A stretch of DNA of 64,000 nt from Arcicella gelida (GCF_034931025.1 NZ_JAYGIL010000024.1:1-64000), one strand, 5' to 3'. Shown: positions 26,443-36,129, counted from the first letter of the stretch. Made by a program: numbers and translations. Notes: generated by a model not told the origin, from the sequence alone.

Positions 26443-27843
26443 ATGGCTAGCCCGAACGAAATGGAACCAATCAATCAACAGCCATTTGAACTTACTCCTT
26501 TTGAACTCACAAAGGAATATTTAGAGAAAATACAAACTGCCATCAATCAGCAAGAAAATGAATTAATCATTGCTGAAATGGAAGAGTTATATCCAGCAGA
26601 TATTACCAATATTTTGTACGAATTAGAAGGCGAAGAAGCTCATTATTTGGTAAGATTATTGGATAAAAAGCTTGGTGCTGAAATCATCACAAATCTTGAC
26701 GCTGATGACCGTAAAAAATTCCTAAAGAATTTTACGGCTATGGAAATCGCAGAGTACGTTGATTTACTGGATTCTGATGATGCCGTTGATATTCTGAATG
26801 AACAACCTAAAGATATTTCGGAAGATATTATTGGTTTGTTGAAAGACAGAGAACAAGCTCGTTTTGTCAACGATTTGATGCACTATGATGAAGATTCTGC
26901 GGGCGGTTTGATGCAAAAAGAGTTAATAAAAATCAACATCAAGCAATCAATTACAGAATGTATTGAGGAAATTAGAAGACAAGCCGAAGATGTTGAAAAC
27001 GTATCGTCTGTTTATGTAGTGGATGATGAAAGTATTTTACTCGGTAGAGTTTCTTTAAAGAAAATTATTCTTGCCAAAAGAGGTGCAAGAGTAGCCGATA
27101 TTTATGATGAAAATATTGTTTCTGTAAAAACAACAGCCAAAGGAGAAGAAGTAGCCGATGTCATGCAGAAATACGATTTAGAAGCAGTACCAGTCGTGAA
27201 TATTCAAGGGCGATTATTGGGTAGAATTACCATTGATGACGTGGTCGATTTTATCACAGAATCGGCACAAGAAGACGTACAAGCGATGACGGGGATTTCG
27301 GAAGATGTTGAGGAAGATGATAGCGTTTGGCGTTTGGTTCGTTCTCGTTTGCCATGGCTACTTGGCGGAATGGTTGGGAGTTTTTTTGCAGCAAGGTTAA
27401 TTCATAATTTTGAAGATTTATTGTCAAAAATTCCAGCAGTAGCTTTTTTCATTCCTTTAATTGGTTCTACGGGTGGTAATGTTGGAGTTCAATCTTCTTC
27501 TATTATTGTACAAAGTTTGGCTGATAAATCGGGTATTGATATATCCCTTAGCGAACGTCTCTTGAAGGTTTTAAAAGTAGCTTTTTTCAATGCTATCATT
27601 GCTGGTATTTTTGCATTTTTAGGTTCCCTAATTGTTGATAGTGCCAATGTACAGTTATCTATAACGGTATCGCTTTCTATCTTTTCTGTGGTACTCTTAG
27701 CTTCATTTATGGGTACATTAACGCCATTAGTATTAAACAAATTTAATATTAATCCAGCCATCGCTTCAGGGCCATTTATTACAACTACAAACGATTTATT
27801 GGGTTATGGCGTGTATTTATTGATTGTTTATTTATTGATGTAA
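26443..27843 (+). CDS. mgtE: Magnesium transporter MgtE
   Basis: 466 residues. A cytosolic N-domain of helical repeats (about 15-140) is followed by two CBS domains (about 140-270; AEDVENVSSVYVVDDES and DLEAVPVVNIQGRLLG) and five membrane helices at the C-terminus (about 300-466), including PLIGSTGGNVGVQSSSI and NPAIASGPFITTTNDLLGY, the pore-lining segments of the family. It is a Mg2+-gated channel in the inner membrane. An 83-bp gap follows rsmA, and dtd begins 3 bp after its stop. Confidence 0.96.
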   Translation: MASPNEMEPINQQPFELTPFELTKEYLEKIQTAINQQENELIIAEMEELYPADITNILYELEGEEAHYLVRLLDKKLGAEIITNLDADDRKKFLKNFTAMEIAEYVDLLDSDDAVDILNEQPKDISEDIIGLLKDREQARFVNDLMHYDEDSAGGLMQKELIKINIKQSITECIEEIRRQAEDVENVSSVYVVDDESILLGRVSLKKIILAKRGARVADIYDENIVSVKTTAKGEEVADVMQKYDLEAVPVVNIQGRLLGRITIDDVVDFITESAQEDVQAMTGISEDVEEDDSVWRLVRSRLPWLLGGMVGSFFAARLIHNFEDLLSKIPAVAFFIPLIGSTGGNVGVQSSSIIVQSLADKSGIDISLSERLLKVLKVAFFNAIIAGIFAFLGSLIVDSANVQLSITVSLSIFSVVLLASFMGTLTPLVLNKFNINPAIASGPFITTTNDLLGYGVYLLIVYLLM

Positions 27844-27846
27844 GTT

Positions 27847-28299
27847 ATGATTGCAGTAATACAAAGAGTTTCGGAAGCTTCTGTAAAAATTGAAGAGAAG
27901 ATAAAAGGAAGTATTCAAACTGGATTTTTAATCTTGTTAGGCATTACTCATAACGATACACTTGAAGATGTTGAATGGCTTTCCAAGAAAATTATTGGCA
28001 TGAGAATTTTTTCGGATGAAGAAGAGAAAATGAATCTTGACATAAAGTCTGTAAATGGTGATATTTTATTAATCAGTCAGTTTACTTTGCATGCAAGTAC
28101 CAAGAAAGGAAATCGACCAAGTTTTATTGAAGCCGCTCGCCCAGAAATTGCGATTCCTTTCTACCAGCAAATGATTAAGCAATTATCTAAAGAATTGGGA
28201 AAAGAGATACAAACTGGAGAATTCGGTGCTGATATGAAAGTATCTCTTATTAATGATGGTCCAGTTACTATTGTTATTGATTCAAAAAATAAGCATTAA
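27847..28299 (+). CDS. dtd: D-aminoacyl-tRNA deacylase
   Basis: 150 residues. It removes D-amino acids (and glycine from tRNA-Ala) mischarged onto tRNA. The active-site segment SQFTLHASTKKGNRPSF and the C-terminal GEFGADMKVSLINDGPVTI, which contains the Gly-cisPro motif used to reject L-amino acids, are both present. N-terminal MIAVIQRVSEASVKI is canonical. It starts 3 bp after mgtE, so translation is likely coupled. Confidence 0.97.
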   Translation: MIAVIQRVSEASVKIEEKIKGSIQTGFLILLGITHNDTLEDVEWLSKKIIGMRIFSDEEEKMNLDIKSVNGDILLISQFTLHASTKKGNRPSFIEAARPEIAIPFYQQMIKQLSKELGKEIQTGEFGADMKVSLINDGPVTIVIDSKNKH

Positions 28300-28309
28300 G
28301 TCTTTTCAA

Positions 28310-28630
28310 ATGATACGAAATACTATCTTCACGTTAATCGCTACGGTAATTGTAGTTGCGGTAAATCTTAATTCAGATGTGGTACATTGGCCACTTTTTG
28401 TCATATTACTTTCAGCTTTGCTATTGGGCTACTTACAACCACAAAAAGGCTGGATTTCTGCCATACAATTGACAGCAGGAATTTTTGCAGGTTTCTTTAT
28501 TGCACAGTTATTGGGGGTATCAGCCAAATTTCCAAATATTAATCAATTCTCTACTTATATTTCACCACTTCCATGTTTATTTGGTGGATTTATGGGTTCA
28601 TTTTTCAATAAAACTATTCATCAAAAATGA
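28310..28630 (+). CDS. Small multi-pass membrane protein
   Basis: 106 residues from the ATG at 28310; an in-frame ATG at 28253 would overlap dtd by 47 bp and add a non-matching stretch. Three or four hydrophobic helices are visible (about 2-20, 28-45, 50-72 and 88-102), with a PQKGW turn between the second and third. No signature residues were recognised and no function is assigned. It sits between dtd and a MazG-like gene whose ATG overlaps its stop (ATGA), so it is translated from the same message. Confidence 0.8.
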   Translation: MIRNTIFTLIATVIVVAVNLNSDVVHWPLFVILLSALLLGYLQPQKGWISAIQLTAGIFAGFFIAQLLGVSAKFPNINQFSTYISPLPCLFGGFMGSFFNKTIHQK

Positions 28631-28956
28631 CAATAGAAGAAGCACAAAGTACTGTTGATAATTGGATAAAAACCATTGGCGTCCGTTACTTTAATGAACT
28701 AACCAACATGGCAATGCTTACAGAAGAAGTTGGAGAAGTAGCCAGAATTATAGCTCGTCGATATGGAGAACAATCCGAAAAAGAATCTGACAAAGCCAAA
28801 GATTTAGGTGATGAAATGGCTGATGTTTTGTTTGTGTTAATTTGTTTAGCTAACCAGACAGGCATAAATCTAACAGAAGCTTTACAAAAAAACCTAGATA
28901 AAAAGACAAAACGAGATGGGACTCGGCATTTGGAGAATGAAAAACTTAGGAGTTAA
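28627..28956 (+). CDS. MazG-like nucleotide pyrophosphohydrolase
   Basis: 109 residues. The metal-binding motifs of the MazG/all-alpha NTP-PPase family are visible: EEVGEVAR near 33-40 and DLGDEMADVLFVL near 59-71, separated by a basic loop. It probably hydrolyses a (d)NTP to the monophosphate, possibly as housekeeping of damaged nucleotides; the substrate is unknown. The start overlaps the preceding stop by four bases. A stem-loop at 28962-29016 follows. Confidence 0.92.
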   Translation: MTIEEAQSTVDNWIKTIGVRYFNELTNMAMLTEEVGEVARIIARRYGEQSEKESDKAKDLGDEMADVLFVLICLANQTGINLTEALQKNLDKKTKRDGTRHLENEKLRS

Positions 28957-28961
28957 ATATA

Positions 28962-29016
28962 AATTATGAGATATGAATTATAAATATTAAACTCCGATAT
29001 TTCATATCTCATAATT
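28962..29016. terminator. Bidirectional terminator between convergent genes
   Basis: AATTATGAGATATGAA (28962-28977) pairs exactly with 29001-29016; the loop is 23 nt. It lies 5 bp after the MazG stop and 18 bp before the stop of the facing lipoprotein gene. The phrase-like repetition of ATATGAATTATGAG also recurs just after the second arm. Confidence 0.65.
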
Positions 29017-29034
29017 CAAAATTCATATCTAATT

Positions 29035-29835
29035 TCACTTCTTCATCTGCTTTGCCTCTACTTCTTTCACCATTTTCTGACCTAAATCTTTACTGATTTC
29101 TGGCTTGATAAAAACAGAAACTTGGTCAACCAAAGGATTTAACTTTTTGATAGAAGCGTGCAGTACATCAAATTCCAATTCACCTGAAATTGCCGTAAAT
29201 TCTGCATCAGTCAACCCACCGTTATTATCAGAAAAATCATTGAAGCGAAGATTAATATTTTTATTGGCTAACTTTCCTCCTTCCCAACTCACAACACTTC
29301 CGCCTAAATCCCAACCAAAACCTGTAATGGTAAATGTTTTTCCATTCAGCTGAACAATCTCAGACAATGGCATACCAAGATGAATGCCATCTTTTGAAGA
29401 CCAAGGCGAGCTTAAATCTGTTTTTTCATCTTTGGTAAAACGTACTCTTACTATTACATCTTGAATTTGTTGATACTCTTTGCCATCTTTCCAATAGATT
29501 TCTACTTCTTTTTCTGTATCTGGAAAGAGTTTGGTTACTTTAAACTGCCCTTCGCCAGTTTCTATCATTACTTCTTTTTTGATATTTGCTTCGCCATATT
29601 TTTTGACTAATCCATCAAAACTCACACAAGCTAAAATATCTTCCAAAAACATCCCTTCGCTTTTTCCAGTACTGTTTCTGGTAATAACTTCTTTCTTAGC
29701 TTTCTGAATAACTACTGAAGAATCTGTTTTACTTTCTTGATTTGGCTTGGTAGAACAAGCATTCAAGAATAAGGTTACTACAAAAAGAAACGTGTATTTA
29801 TAAAAGGTAATGAAATTTAAAGATGATGTTTTCAT
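29035..29835 (-). CDS. Lipoprotein of unknown function
   Basis: 266 residues. A signal peptide with lipobox LFLNACSTKP (lipidated C27) indicates an envelope lipoprotein. The mature part is beta-rich and mentions no known catalytic pattern: GKSEGMFLEDILACVSFDGL near 57-76, GIHLGMPLSEIVQLNGK near 147-163 and FGWDLGGSVVSWEGGKL near 172-188. The HLGMPLSEIVQLNGK phrase recalls small secreted proteins with a G-M-x-x-x-E helix, but I cannot name a family. It has its own promoter-like TAGCTTTG 22 bp upstream, beyond the lpdA terminator. Confidence 0.75.
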   Translation of the reverse strand: MKTSSLNFITFYKYTFLFVVTLFLNACSTKPNQESKTDSSVVIQKAKKEVITRNSTGKSEGMFLEDILACVSFDGLVKKYGEANIKKEVMIETGEGQFKVTKLFPDTEKEVEIYWKDGKEYQQIQDVIVRVRFTKDEKTDLSSPWSSKDGIHLGMPLSEIVQLNGKTFTITGFGWDLGGSVVSWEGGKLANKNINLRFNDFSDNNGGLTDAEFTAISGELEFDVLHASIKKLNPLVDQVSVFIKPEISKDLGQKMVKEVEAKQMKK

Positions 29836-29857
29836 GATTATTTTTGGTTAATTTCCC

Positions 29858-29865
29858 CAAAGCTA
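29858..29865 (-). promoter_or_regulatory. Candidate -7 element of the lipoprotein gene
   Basis: The minus strand reads TAGCTTTG, an exact TAnnTTTG match 22 bp before the ATG at 29835. It directly follows the T-run of the lpdA terminator. Confidence 0.4.
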
Positions 29866-29870
29866 ACAAA

Positions 29871-29902
29871 AAAGGCTTGGAGGGACAACCCTCCAAGCCT
29901 TT
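29871..29902 (-). terminator. Rho-independent terminator of lpdA
   Basis: AAAGGCTTGGAGGG and CCCTCCAAGCCTTT form a perfect 14-bp stem with a 4-nt loop, followed on the minus strand by TTT. It lies 23 bp past the lpdA stop. Confidence 0.85.
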
Positions 29903-29925
29903 GATTTTTATCATTTTTTCTTAGA

Positions 29926-31326
29926 TTACGTATGAATCGCACGATTTTCTGTGGCAGCTAAACAAGCTTCTTTCATCGCTTCTGTGTAAGTTGGGTGCGA
30001 GTGAGACATTCTTGCTACGTCTTCAGCACTTGCACGGTACTCCATCGCAACTACTGCTTCTGCAATCATATCGGCAGCTCTTGCACCAATAATATGAACA
30101 CCCAATATTTCGTCAGTCGTTTTATCAGCCAATACTTTTACTAAACCATCAGTATCACCAGAAGCCGTAGCACGACCTAAAGCTTTGAATGGGAACGAAC
30201 CAGTCTTATAAGCTTTTCCAGCAGCTTTCAATTCTTCTTCGGTTTTACCTACCGAAGCTACTTCTGGCCAAGTATAAACAACACCCGGAATTAAATTATA
30301 ATTGATATGTGGTTTTTGTCCTGCAATAGTTTCTGCTACAAAAACACCTTCTTCTTCTGCTTTATGTGCCAACATTGCACCACGAATTACATCGCCAATC
30401 GCATAGATTCCTGGTACTTTTGTTTGCAAAGTATGCTCATCTACTTCAATCTTGCCACGCTCAGTTGTTAAACCTGCTGCTTCAAGATTTAAGCCATCAG
30501 TATATGGACGACGACCGATACAAACCAACACATAATCACCTGTGATTTGTACTTCTTCGTCTTTTGAATTTCTTGCTGTTACCGTAACGTCGTCTCCGTT
30601 ATTTACTACGCCTGTAACTTTATGAGAGAAGTAATAATCAGCACCTAATTTCTTGATGGCTTTTTGTAATTCTTTACCCATCGTTTTATCCATCGTAGGA
30701 ATCATCGAATCAGCAAATTCTACAAAACTTACTTTAGCACCCAAACGAGCATAAACTGAACCTAACTCCGCACCGATTACTCCTGCACCAATTACCACTA
30801 AGTGTTTTGGCACTTCTTTCAAATTCAAAGCTTCAGTTGAAGTAATGATTCTTGTTTTGTCAACAGGAATAAATGGTAAAACAGTTGGTTTTGAACCCGT
30901 AGCAATGATGATGTTTTTACCAGTAATTTGTTCTGAAGTACCATCAGCTTTAGCAACGTTCACAGTACTTTTATCAACGAATGAACCAAGACCATTGTAA
31001 ACAGTAATCTTGTTTTTCTTCATCAAGAAATTGATACCATCGTTCATTTTCTTCACCACGCCCGACTTACGGTTAATCATTTGCTCGATATTGATTTTCG
31101 GAGCAGAGATTTCGATACCGTGGTCTGCAAAAGTGTGAGCAGCATTATGAAAATGCTCAGAAGAATCTAAAAGTGCTTTTGAAGGAATACAACCTACATT
31201 CAGGCAAGTACCGCCCAAAACTGAATATTTCTCAATGATGGCAGTTTTGTTGCCTAATTGTGCGGCACGGATTGCAGCTACATAGCCACCCGGACCAGAG
31301 CCGATTACTATTACGTCGTATTGCAT
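29926..31326 (-). CDS. lpdA: Dihydrolipoyl dehydrogenase (E3)
   Basis: 466 residues. The FAD motif VIGSGPGGYVAA (7-18), the redox-active GGTCLNVGCIPS with C41 and C46, the NAD motif VVIGAGVIGAELG and the C-terminal HSHPTYTEA with the catalytic histidine are intact. It reoxidises dihydrolipoyl groups of 2-oxoacid dehydrogenase complexes to make NADH. Location beside odhB and sucA on the same strand suggests it is the E3 of the 2-oxoglutarate dehydrogenase complex, though it can also serve other complexes. A strong terminator follows. Confidence 0.97.
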   Translation of the reverse strand: MQYDVIVIGSGPGGYVAAIRAAQLGNKTAIIEKYSVLGGTCLNVGCIPSKALLDSSEHFHNAAHTFADHGIEISAPKINIEQMINRKSGVVKKMNDGINFLMKKNKITVYNGLGSFVDKSTVNVAKADGTSEQITGKNIIIATGSKPTVLPFIPVDKTRIITSTEALNLKEVPKHLVVIGAGVIGAELGSVYARLGAKVSFVEFADSMIPTMDKTMGKELQKAIKKLGADYYFSHKVTGVVNNGDDVTVTARNSKDEEVQITGDYVLVCIGRRPYTDGLNLEAAGLTTERGKIEVDEHTLQTKVPGIYAIGDVIRGAMLAHKAEEEGVFVAETIAGQKPHINYNLIPGVVYTWPEVASVGKTEEELKAAGKAYKTGSFPFKALGRATASGDTDGLVKVLADKTTDEILGVHIIGARAADMIAEAVVAMEYRASAEDVARMSHSHPTYTEAMKEACLAATENRAIHT

Positions 31327-31416
31327 ATTATGAGCTTTGGGTATTCAGTTATTTACTGATAACCAACAAGTTTAATTACTTAAATTGATTTTGATATAAA
31401 AAGGGAAATGAATTTA

Positions 31417-31626
31417 CTAAAACACTGTTCTTTTATAAGTTATCACTACTTGAACAGTAGTTCCTTTTACTACAACAGGAATAATACTAACAAGTTCCCA
31501 TCCGCTTCTAGCTGCTTTATTTAGCGTCTCAGCAAGAAACTTTTCGTCAATTTCTTCAAATTCATTCGACTCTAGTTCTTCACTGTTGATGGAAATACTA
31601 AAGGTTGAATATTCGTAGTTAGACAT
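31417..31626 (-). CDS. Small DUF4177-like protein
   Basis: 69 residues, ATG at 31626. The segment EKFLAETLNKAARSGWELVSI then IPVVVKGTTVQVVITYKR matches the DUF4177 pattern, in which a helix is followed by a G-W-E-L-V strand and a second strand ending in K-R. The function of that family is unknown. It lies between lpdA and odhB on the same strand with about 90 bp on one side and 72 bp on the other, and the odhB terminator precedes it, so it may have its own promoter. Confidence 0.72.
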   Translation of the reverse strand: MSNYEYSTFSISINSEELESNEFEEIDEKFLAETLNKAARSGWELVSIIPVVVKGTTVQVVITYKRTVF

Positions 31627-31652
31627 TGAGTAGAAAGGATTTTTATGCTATT

Positions 31653-31690
31653 AAATCAATTGAGACACTTTGGGGTGTCTCAATTGATTT
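31653..31690 (-). terminator. Terminator of odhB
   Basis: AAATCAATTGAGACAC (31653-31668) pairs exactly with 31675-31690; loop 6 nt. It begins 8 bp after the odhB stop. The minus strand continues with TTTAATAG. Confidence 0.75.
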
Positions 31691-31698
31691 ATAAAATG

Positions 31699-33240
31699 CT
31701 ATACATCTAATAATAAACGTGTTGGATCTTCAAGGAGTTGTTTTACTCTTACCAAGAATGAAACTGATTCTCTACCATCAATAATTCTATGGTCATAAGA
31801 AAGAGCAAGATACATAATCGGACGAACTACTACTTGTCCACCAACTACTACAGCACGCTCAACGATATTGTGCATCCCTAAGATTGCTGATTGAGGAGCA
31901 TTGATGATTGGCGTTGATAACATTGAACCAAATACACCACCGTTAGTGATTGTAAATGTACCACCAGTCATTTCTGGTAAAGTCAATTTATTATCTCTTG
32001 CTTTTAAAGCTAAACGAATTACTTCTGATTCAATTCCTGCTAAAGATAATTGTTCTGCATTTCTGATTACTGGAACAACTAATCCTTTTGGAGCAGAAAC
32101 TGCAATTGAAATATCGCAATAATCATGGAAGATGATTGAATCGCCATCAATTGAAGCATTTACTGCTGGGAATTCTTTCAAAGCAACACAAACTGCTTTT
32201 GTAAAGAACGACATAAAGCCTAAACCAACACCATGTTTTTCTTTGAATTTATCTTTGTATTTTCCACGAAGATCCATGATTGGTTTCATATCTACTTCGT
32301 TGAAAGTAGTTAACATCGCTGTTTCGTTTTTCACTTGAACCAAACGACGAGCTACTGTTTTACGCAAAGATGTCATTTTCTCTGCTCTATCAACTCTGTT
32401 ACCTGAAGCAGAAGCTACTGGTGCTGGCTCTGCTGCTTTAGCAGGTGCAGCCACTGGAGCAGGTGCTGGTTTTTGAGCTGATTGTGCATCTTCTTTTGTA
32501 ATTCTTCCACCTACGCCTGAACCTTGAACGGTTGCAGGGTCGATACCTTTTTCAGCTAATGCTTTCGCTGCTGCTGGTGAAGCATGACCTGCCGCATAGC
32601 TTGAAGAAGATTCTACTGGAGCTGATGCCACTGGAGCTGGAGCAGGTGCTACTGGTGCTGCTGATACAACTACTGCACCCGCACCCACTGTAATAGTTGC
32701 TACTAAACCACCGATTGGCAATGTTGTACCAGCTTCGGCTACAATATGTAATGTTCCTGCTGCTTCAGCAGGAAGTTCAAATGTTGCTTTATCAGATTCT
32801 AATTCACATAGTACTTCGTCCATGTTTACTGAATCACCTTCTTTTTTGTTCCAAGAAGAAACTGTAACTTCAGTGATTGATTCACCAACAGCAGGAACTT
32901 TAATTTCAATCGTTTTTGCAGGTTCTGTACTTGCTACTGGTGCAGCCACAGGAGCTGCCACTGCTTCAACAACTGGAGCAGAAGGTGCAACAGCAGTTTG
33001 TCCACCAACTGTTTCAATAATACAGATAACAGCACCGATAGGCAAAGTATCACCTTCTTTTGCAACGATTTTCAAGACGCCTTCTGCTTCGGCAGGGAGT
33101 TCAAAGGTCGCTTTGTCTGATTCTAATTCACACAAAACTTCATCCATTTTAACAACATCTCCGTCTTTCTTATTCCAAGCGGCGATAGTTACCTCTGTTA
33201 TTGACTCGCCTACTGGCGGTACTTTCATTTCAATTGCCAT
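31699..33240 (-). CDS. odhB: 2-oxoglutarate dehydrogenase E2, dihydrolipoyl succinyltransferase, two lipoyl domains
   Basis: 513 residues. Two lipoyl domains (about 1-78 and 109-185) each contain the lipoylation site ELESDKATFELPA, K43 and K151. Pro/Ala-rich linkers separate them from the peripheral subunit-binding domain (about 213-250; SPAAAKALAEKGIDPATVQG) and the catalytic domain (about 285-513), with the active-site SYDHRIIDGRE (H484, D488). It transfers succinyl to CoA. A second lipoyl domain is a common variation. It lies 142 bp downstream of sucA on the same strand and shares a terminator region. Confidence 0.96.
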   Translation of the reverse strand: MAIEMKVPPVGESITEVTIAAWNKKDGDVVKMDEVLCELESDKATFELPAEAEGVLKIVAKEGDTLPIGAVICIIETVGGQTAVAPSAPVVEAVAAPVAAPVASTEPAKTIEIKVPAVGESITEVTVSSWNKKEGDSVNMDEVLCELESDKATFELPAEAAGTLHIVAEAGTTLPIGGLVATITVGAGAVVVSAAPVAPAPAPVASAPVESSSSYAAGHASPAAAKALAEKGIDPATVQGSGVGGRITKEDAQSAQKPAPAPVAAPAKAAEPAPVASASGNRVDRAEKMTSLRKTVARRLVQVKNETAMLTTFNEVDMKPIMDLRGKYKDKFKEKHGVGLGFMSFFTKAVCVALKEFPAVNASIDGDSIIFHDYCDISIAVSAPKGLVVPVIRNAEQLSLAGIESEVIRLALKARDNKLTLPEMTGGTFTITNGGVFGSMLSTPIINAPQSAILGMHNIVERAVVVGGQVVVRPIMYLALSYDHRIIDGRESVSFLVRVKQLLEDPTRLLLDV

Positions 33241-33295
33241 ATTCTGATTTTATAATTTAGAATTTAGATTTTAGAATGCTGATACCTCTAAAAAC

Positions 33296-33303
33296 CAAAA
33301 CTA
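33296..33303 (-). promoter_or_regulatory. Candidate -7 element of odhB
   Basis: The minus strand reads TAGTTTTG, an exact TAnnTTTG match 56 bp before the odhB ATG. The -33 region (TTAT at 19 bp) is a weak match. If real, odhB is not dependent only on sucA read-through. Confidence 0.35.
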
Positions 33304-33336
33304 TATGATTAAAATACTTAGATAATATAAAAAAGA

Positions 33337-33372
33337 ATGTAGATTACTCATCCTAGAATCAGTAATCTACAT
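33337..33372 (-). terminator. Stem-loop after sucA
   Basis: ATGTAGATTACT (33337-33348) pairs exactly with 33361-33372; loop 12 nt. It is 9 bp after the sucA stop and before odhB, with a T-rich stretch (TTCTTTTTTATA) after it on the minus strand. Confidence 0.7.
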
Positions 33373-33381
33373 AGGTTAAAT

Positions 33382-36129
33382 TTAAGAGAATGCTCTTTCT
33401 AGTAAAGCTGCTTGTTCTTCATTATGAACTTTTAAGAAACCTGTGGCTGGTGAAGCTGATTTTTTACGAGCTACTAAGCCTTCAAATGGTTTCCAACCGA
33501 ATTCACGAATTACGAATGACCAATAGCCCATATTTTCTGGTTCTTCTTGTACCCAGAATACTTTTGCTTTTGGATACTTGTCTAATTCAGCCTGAACTTT
33601 TTTAGCAGGGAAAGGATGCAATTGTTCAACACGAACAATGGCCACATCTGTACGGTTATCTTTTGCTTGTTTATCTAACAAATCAAAATATACTTTACCT
33701 GTGCAAAGTAAAACTTTTTTCACTTTCTTGGCATCTACAAACGTATCTCCGTAAACTTCTTCGAACTTGCCATCTGTAAATTCGCTGATTGGCGATACTA
33801 CTTTTGGATGACGGAATAATGATTTTGGAGACATCATTATCAAAGGCTTACGGAACTCCCATGTTAATTGACGACGCAAAGCATGGAAAAGATTTGCAGG
33901 AGTAGTAAGGTTAGTAATTACAATGTTATGTTCTGCAGCTAATTGCAAAAATCTTTCAGGACGAGCATTAGAATGTTCTGGGCCTTGACCTTCATAACCA
34001 TGTGGTAATTGCATCACTAAGCCGTTCATTGTACCCCATTTAGATTCACAAGAAACAACAAACTGATCTATCATTGTTTGTGCACCATTTGAGAAATCAC
34101 CAAACTGTGCTTCCCAAATAACTAACGCATCAGGATTTGCCAAGGCATAACCAAATTCAAAACCTAACACCCCGTATTCAGAAAGTAAAGAGTTATAGAT
34201 TTGTAATTTTTCTTGACCTTCCTCAATATAATTCAACGAATAGTATGCATAGTTTGTCTCTGCATCATGTAGCACTGCATGACGATGAGAAAAAGTACCA
34301 CGTTGAACATCTTGACCTGAAACTCTTACGGGTTTGCCCTCTAAAAGTAATGAACCATAAGCCAAAGCTTCAGCTGTTGCCCAGTTCAAAATACCGCTAT
34401 CAAAATAAGATTTACGTTCTGATAATACTTTTTCAATCTGCTTCAAGGCTTTAAACCCGCTTGGCATTTTTGTCAAAGCAACTGCAACTTTATCAATTAC
34501 ATCTTTCGTAATACCTGTATTGGGTGAATTATCAAAATCAGCTGGTGTTGCATAACGCAATTCTGCCCAACGGTTATCTAATTTCAAAGGCACATATTCT
34601 GGACGAACTTTTTGTTTTACCAAATCCAAACGAGCTTGTAGTTCGGCTTTAAATTCGCTATCCATTTGAGATGCCAATTGAGCATCAATATCTCCACGGG
34701 CAATCAAAATTTGAGTATATATTTCTCGTGGATTTGGATGAGATGCAATATTTGCATAAAGTGTTGGCTGAGTGAAACGTGGTTCATCAGATTCATTGTG
34801 TCCATTTCTACGATAACAAACCATATCAATAAAAACATCACGATTGAACTGTTGACGGAACTCAGCAGCCATTTTTGACACAAAAACTACTGCCTCCGGG
34901 TCATCTCCATTCACATGGAATACAGGTGCATCAATAATTTTAGCAACGTCTGTACAATAAATTGACGAGCGAGCATCTTCAAAATCGGTAGAGAACCCAA
35001 CTTGATTATTAATCACAAAATGAATTGTACCTCCAGTTTCATAGCCTTTTAACTTAGCCATTTGTGTTACTTCATACACAATGCCTTGTCCTGCAACGGC
35101 AGCATCTCCATGAATCAAAATTGGCAAAATCTTATCATAATCACCATTGAAATGAGCATCTGCCCTTGCACGGCAAAATCCTTCAACAAGTGGGTTGACT
35201 GCTTCTAAATGAGATGGATTAGGAGCTAATTTCAAAGAAATCTCTGCACCTGATGGAGAAATATGTCTAGAAGAATATCCTAAATGATATTTCACATCTC
35301 CGTCTCCGTGAATTTGTGTGGGAATATTTCCTTCAAAACCATCAAAAATTGCATCGTAAGACTTGTGCATGATGTTCGCTAGCACATTCAAACGACCACG
35401 ATGTGCCATACCAATCATGGCTGTTTTTACTCCTAAATCAGCAGAGCGATTGATGATTGCATCTAAAGCAGGAATAGTACTTTCGCCACCTTCCAAACCA
35501 AAACGTTTTTGACCTAAATACTTCGTTCCCAAGAAATTCTCGAAAACTACGGCTTCATTCAGTTTCGTTAAGATTTGTTTCTTTTCATCTAAAGAAGGAT
35601 TAAACGCTAAAGCCTCTCTTTCGATTTTAGCACGTAACCATTCTTTTACTTCTGGCTCACGGATATAAGCATATTCAAAACCTACAGAACCCGCATAAAT
35701 CGTGTTCAACGACTCAATGATTTTGCGTAATGAAACTGGACCAATACCCAAGAAGTTTCCAGCTTGAAAATTTGTATCTAAATCCGCTTCTGAAAGAGCG
35801 TAATCTTTCAAATCCAAACGTGGCTGACGGTTTTTACGATTACGGATTGGATTAGTTTTTGCGAGAAGGTGTCCACGTGAACGAAAGGCTTTAATTAAGC
35901 TAATTACAGCCATTTCTTTCTGAACCGTTGAAGCATCTGGCGAAGAAGTGCCTTCACTTTTTATCCCGTTGGTTGCGCCTTCAGCGTTATTCCAACTTGC
36001 GTGAAAATCAAAACCTTTGAAAAAGTTTTGCCAACTTGTATCTACCGAATTAGGGTCTTTTAAATATGACTCATAAAGGTCAGAAATCGCTGCCGTATCA
36101 GCATTGGCAATGTATGAAAATTGATCCAT
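33382..36129 (-). CDS. sucA: 2-oxoglutarate dehydrogenase E1 component
   Basis: 915 residues, the usual size. The thiamine-diphosphate enzyme that decarboxylates 2-oxoglutarate and passes succinyl to E2. The N-terminal DQFSYIANADTAAISDLYESY is the family's E2-binding head. TPP-dependent motifs include HRGRLNVLANI, HGDAAVAGQG and NNQVGFSTDFEDARSS. The C-terminal transketolase domain shows EFGYALANPDALVIWEAQFGDF and GLVMQLPHGYEGQGPEHS. First gene of the lpdA/odhB/sucA locus in transcription order, preceded by a promoter-like TAACTTTG. Confidence 0.97.
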   Translation of the reverse strand: MDQFSYIANADTAAISDLYESYLKDPNSVDTSWQNFFKGFDFHASWNNAEGATNGIKSEGTSSPDASTVQKEMAVISLIKAFRSRGHLLAKTNPIRNRKNRQPRLDLKDYALSEADLDTNFQAGNFLGIGPVSLRKIIESLNTIYAGSVGFEYAYIREPEVKEWLRAKIEREALAFNPSLDEKKQILTKLNEAVVFENFLGTKYLGQKRFGLEGGESTIPALDAIINRSADLGVKTAMIGMAHRGRLNVLANIMHKSYDAIFDGFEGNIPTQIHGDGDVKYHLGYSSRHISPSGAEISLKLAPNPSHLEAVNPLVEGFCRARADAHFNGDYDKILPILIHGDAAVAGQGIVYEVTQMAKLKGYETGGTIHFVINNQVGFSTDFEDARSSIYCTDVAKIIDAPVFHVNGDDPEAVVFVSKMAAEFRQQFNRDVFIDMVCYRRNGHNESDEPRFTQPTLYANIASHPNPREIYTQILIARGDIDAQLASQMDSEFKAELQARLDLVKQKVRPEYVPLKLDNRWAELRYATPADFDNSPNTGITKDVIDKVAVALTKMPSGFKALKQIEKVLSERKSYFDSGILNWATAEALAYGSLLLEGKPVRVSGQDVQRGTFSHRHAVLHDAETNYAYYSLNYIEEGQEKLQIYNSLLSEYGVLGFEFGYALANPDALVIWEAQFGDFSNGAQTMIDQFVVSCESKWGTMNGLVMQLPHGYEGQGPEHSNARPERFLQLAAEHNIVITNLTTPANLFHALRRQLTWEFRKPLIMMSPKSLFRHPKVVSPISEFTDGKFEEVYGDTFVDAKKVKKVLLCTGKVYFDLLDKQAKDNRTDVAIVRVEQLHPFPAKKVQAELDKYPKAKVFWVQEEPENMGYWSFVIREFGWKPFEGLVARKKSASPATGFLKVHNEEQAALLERAFS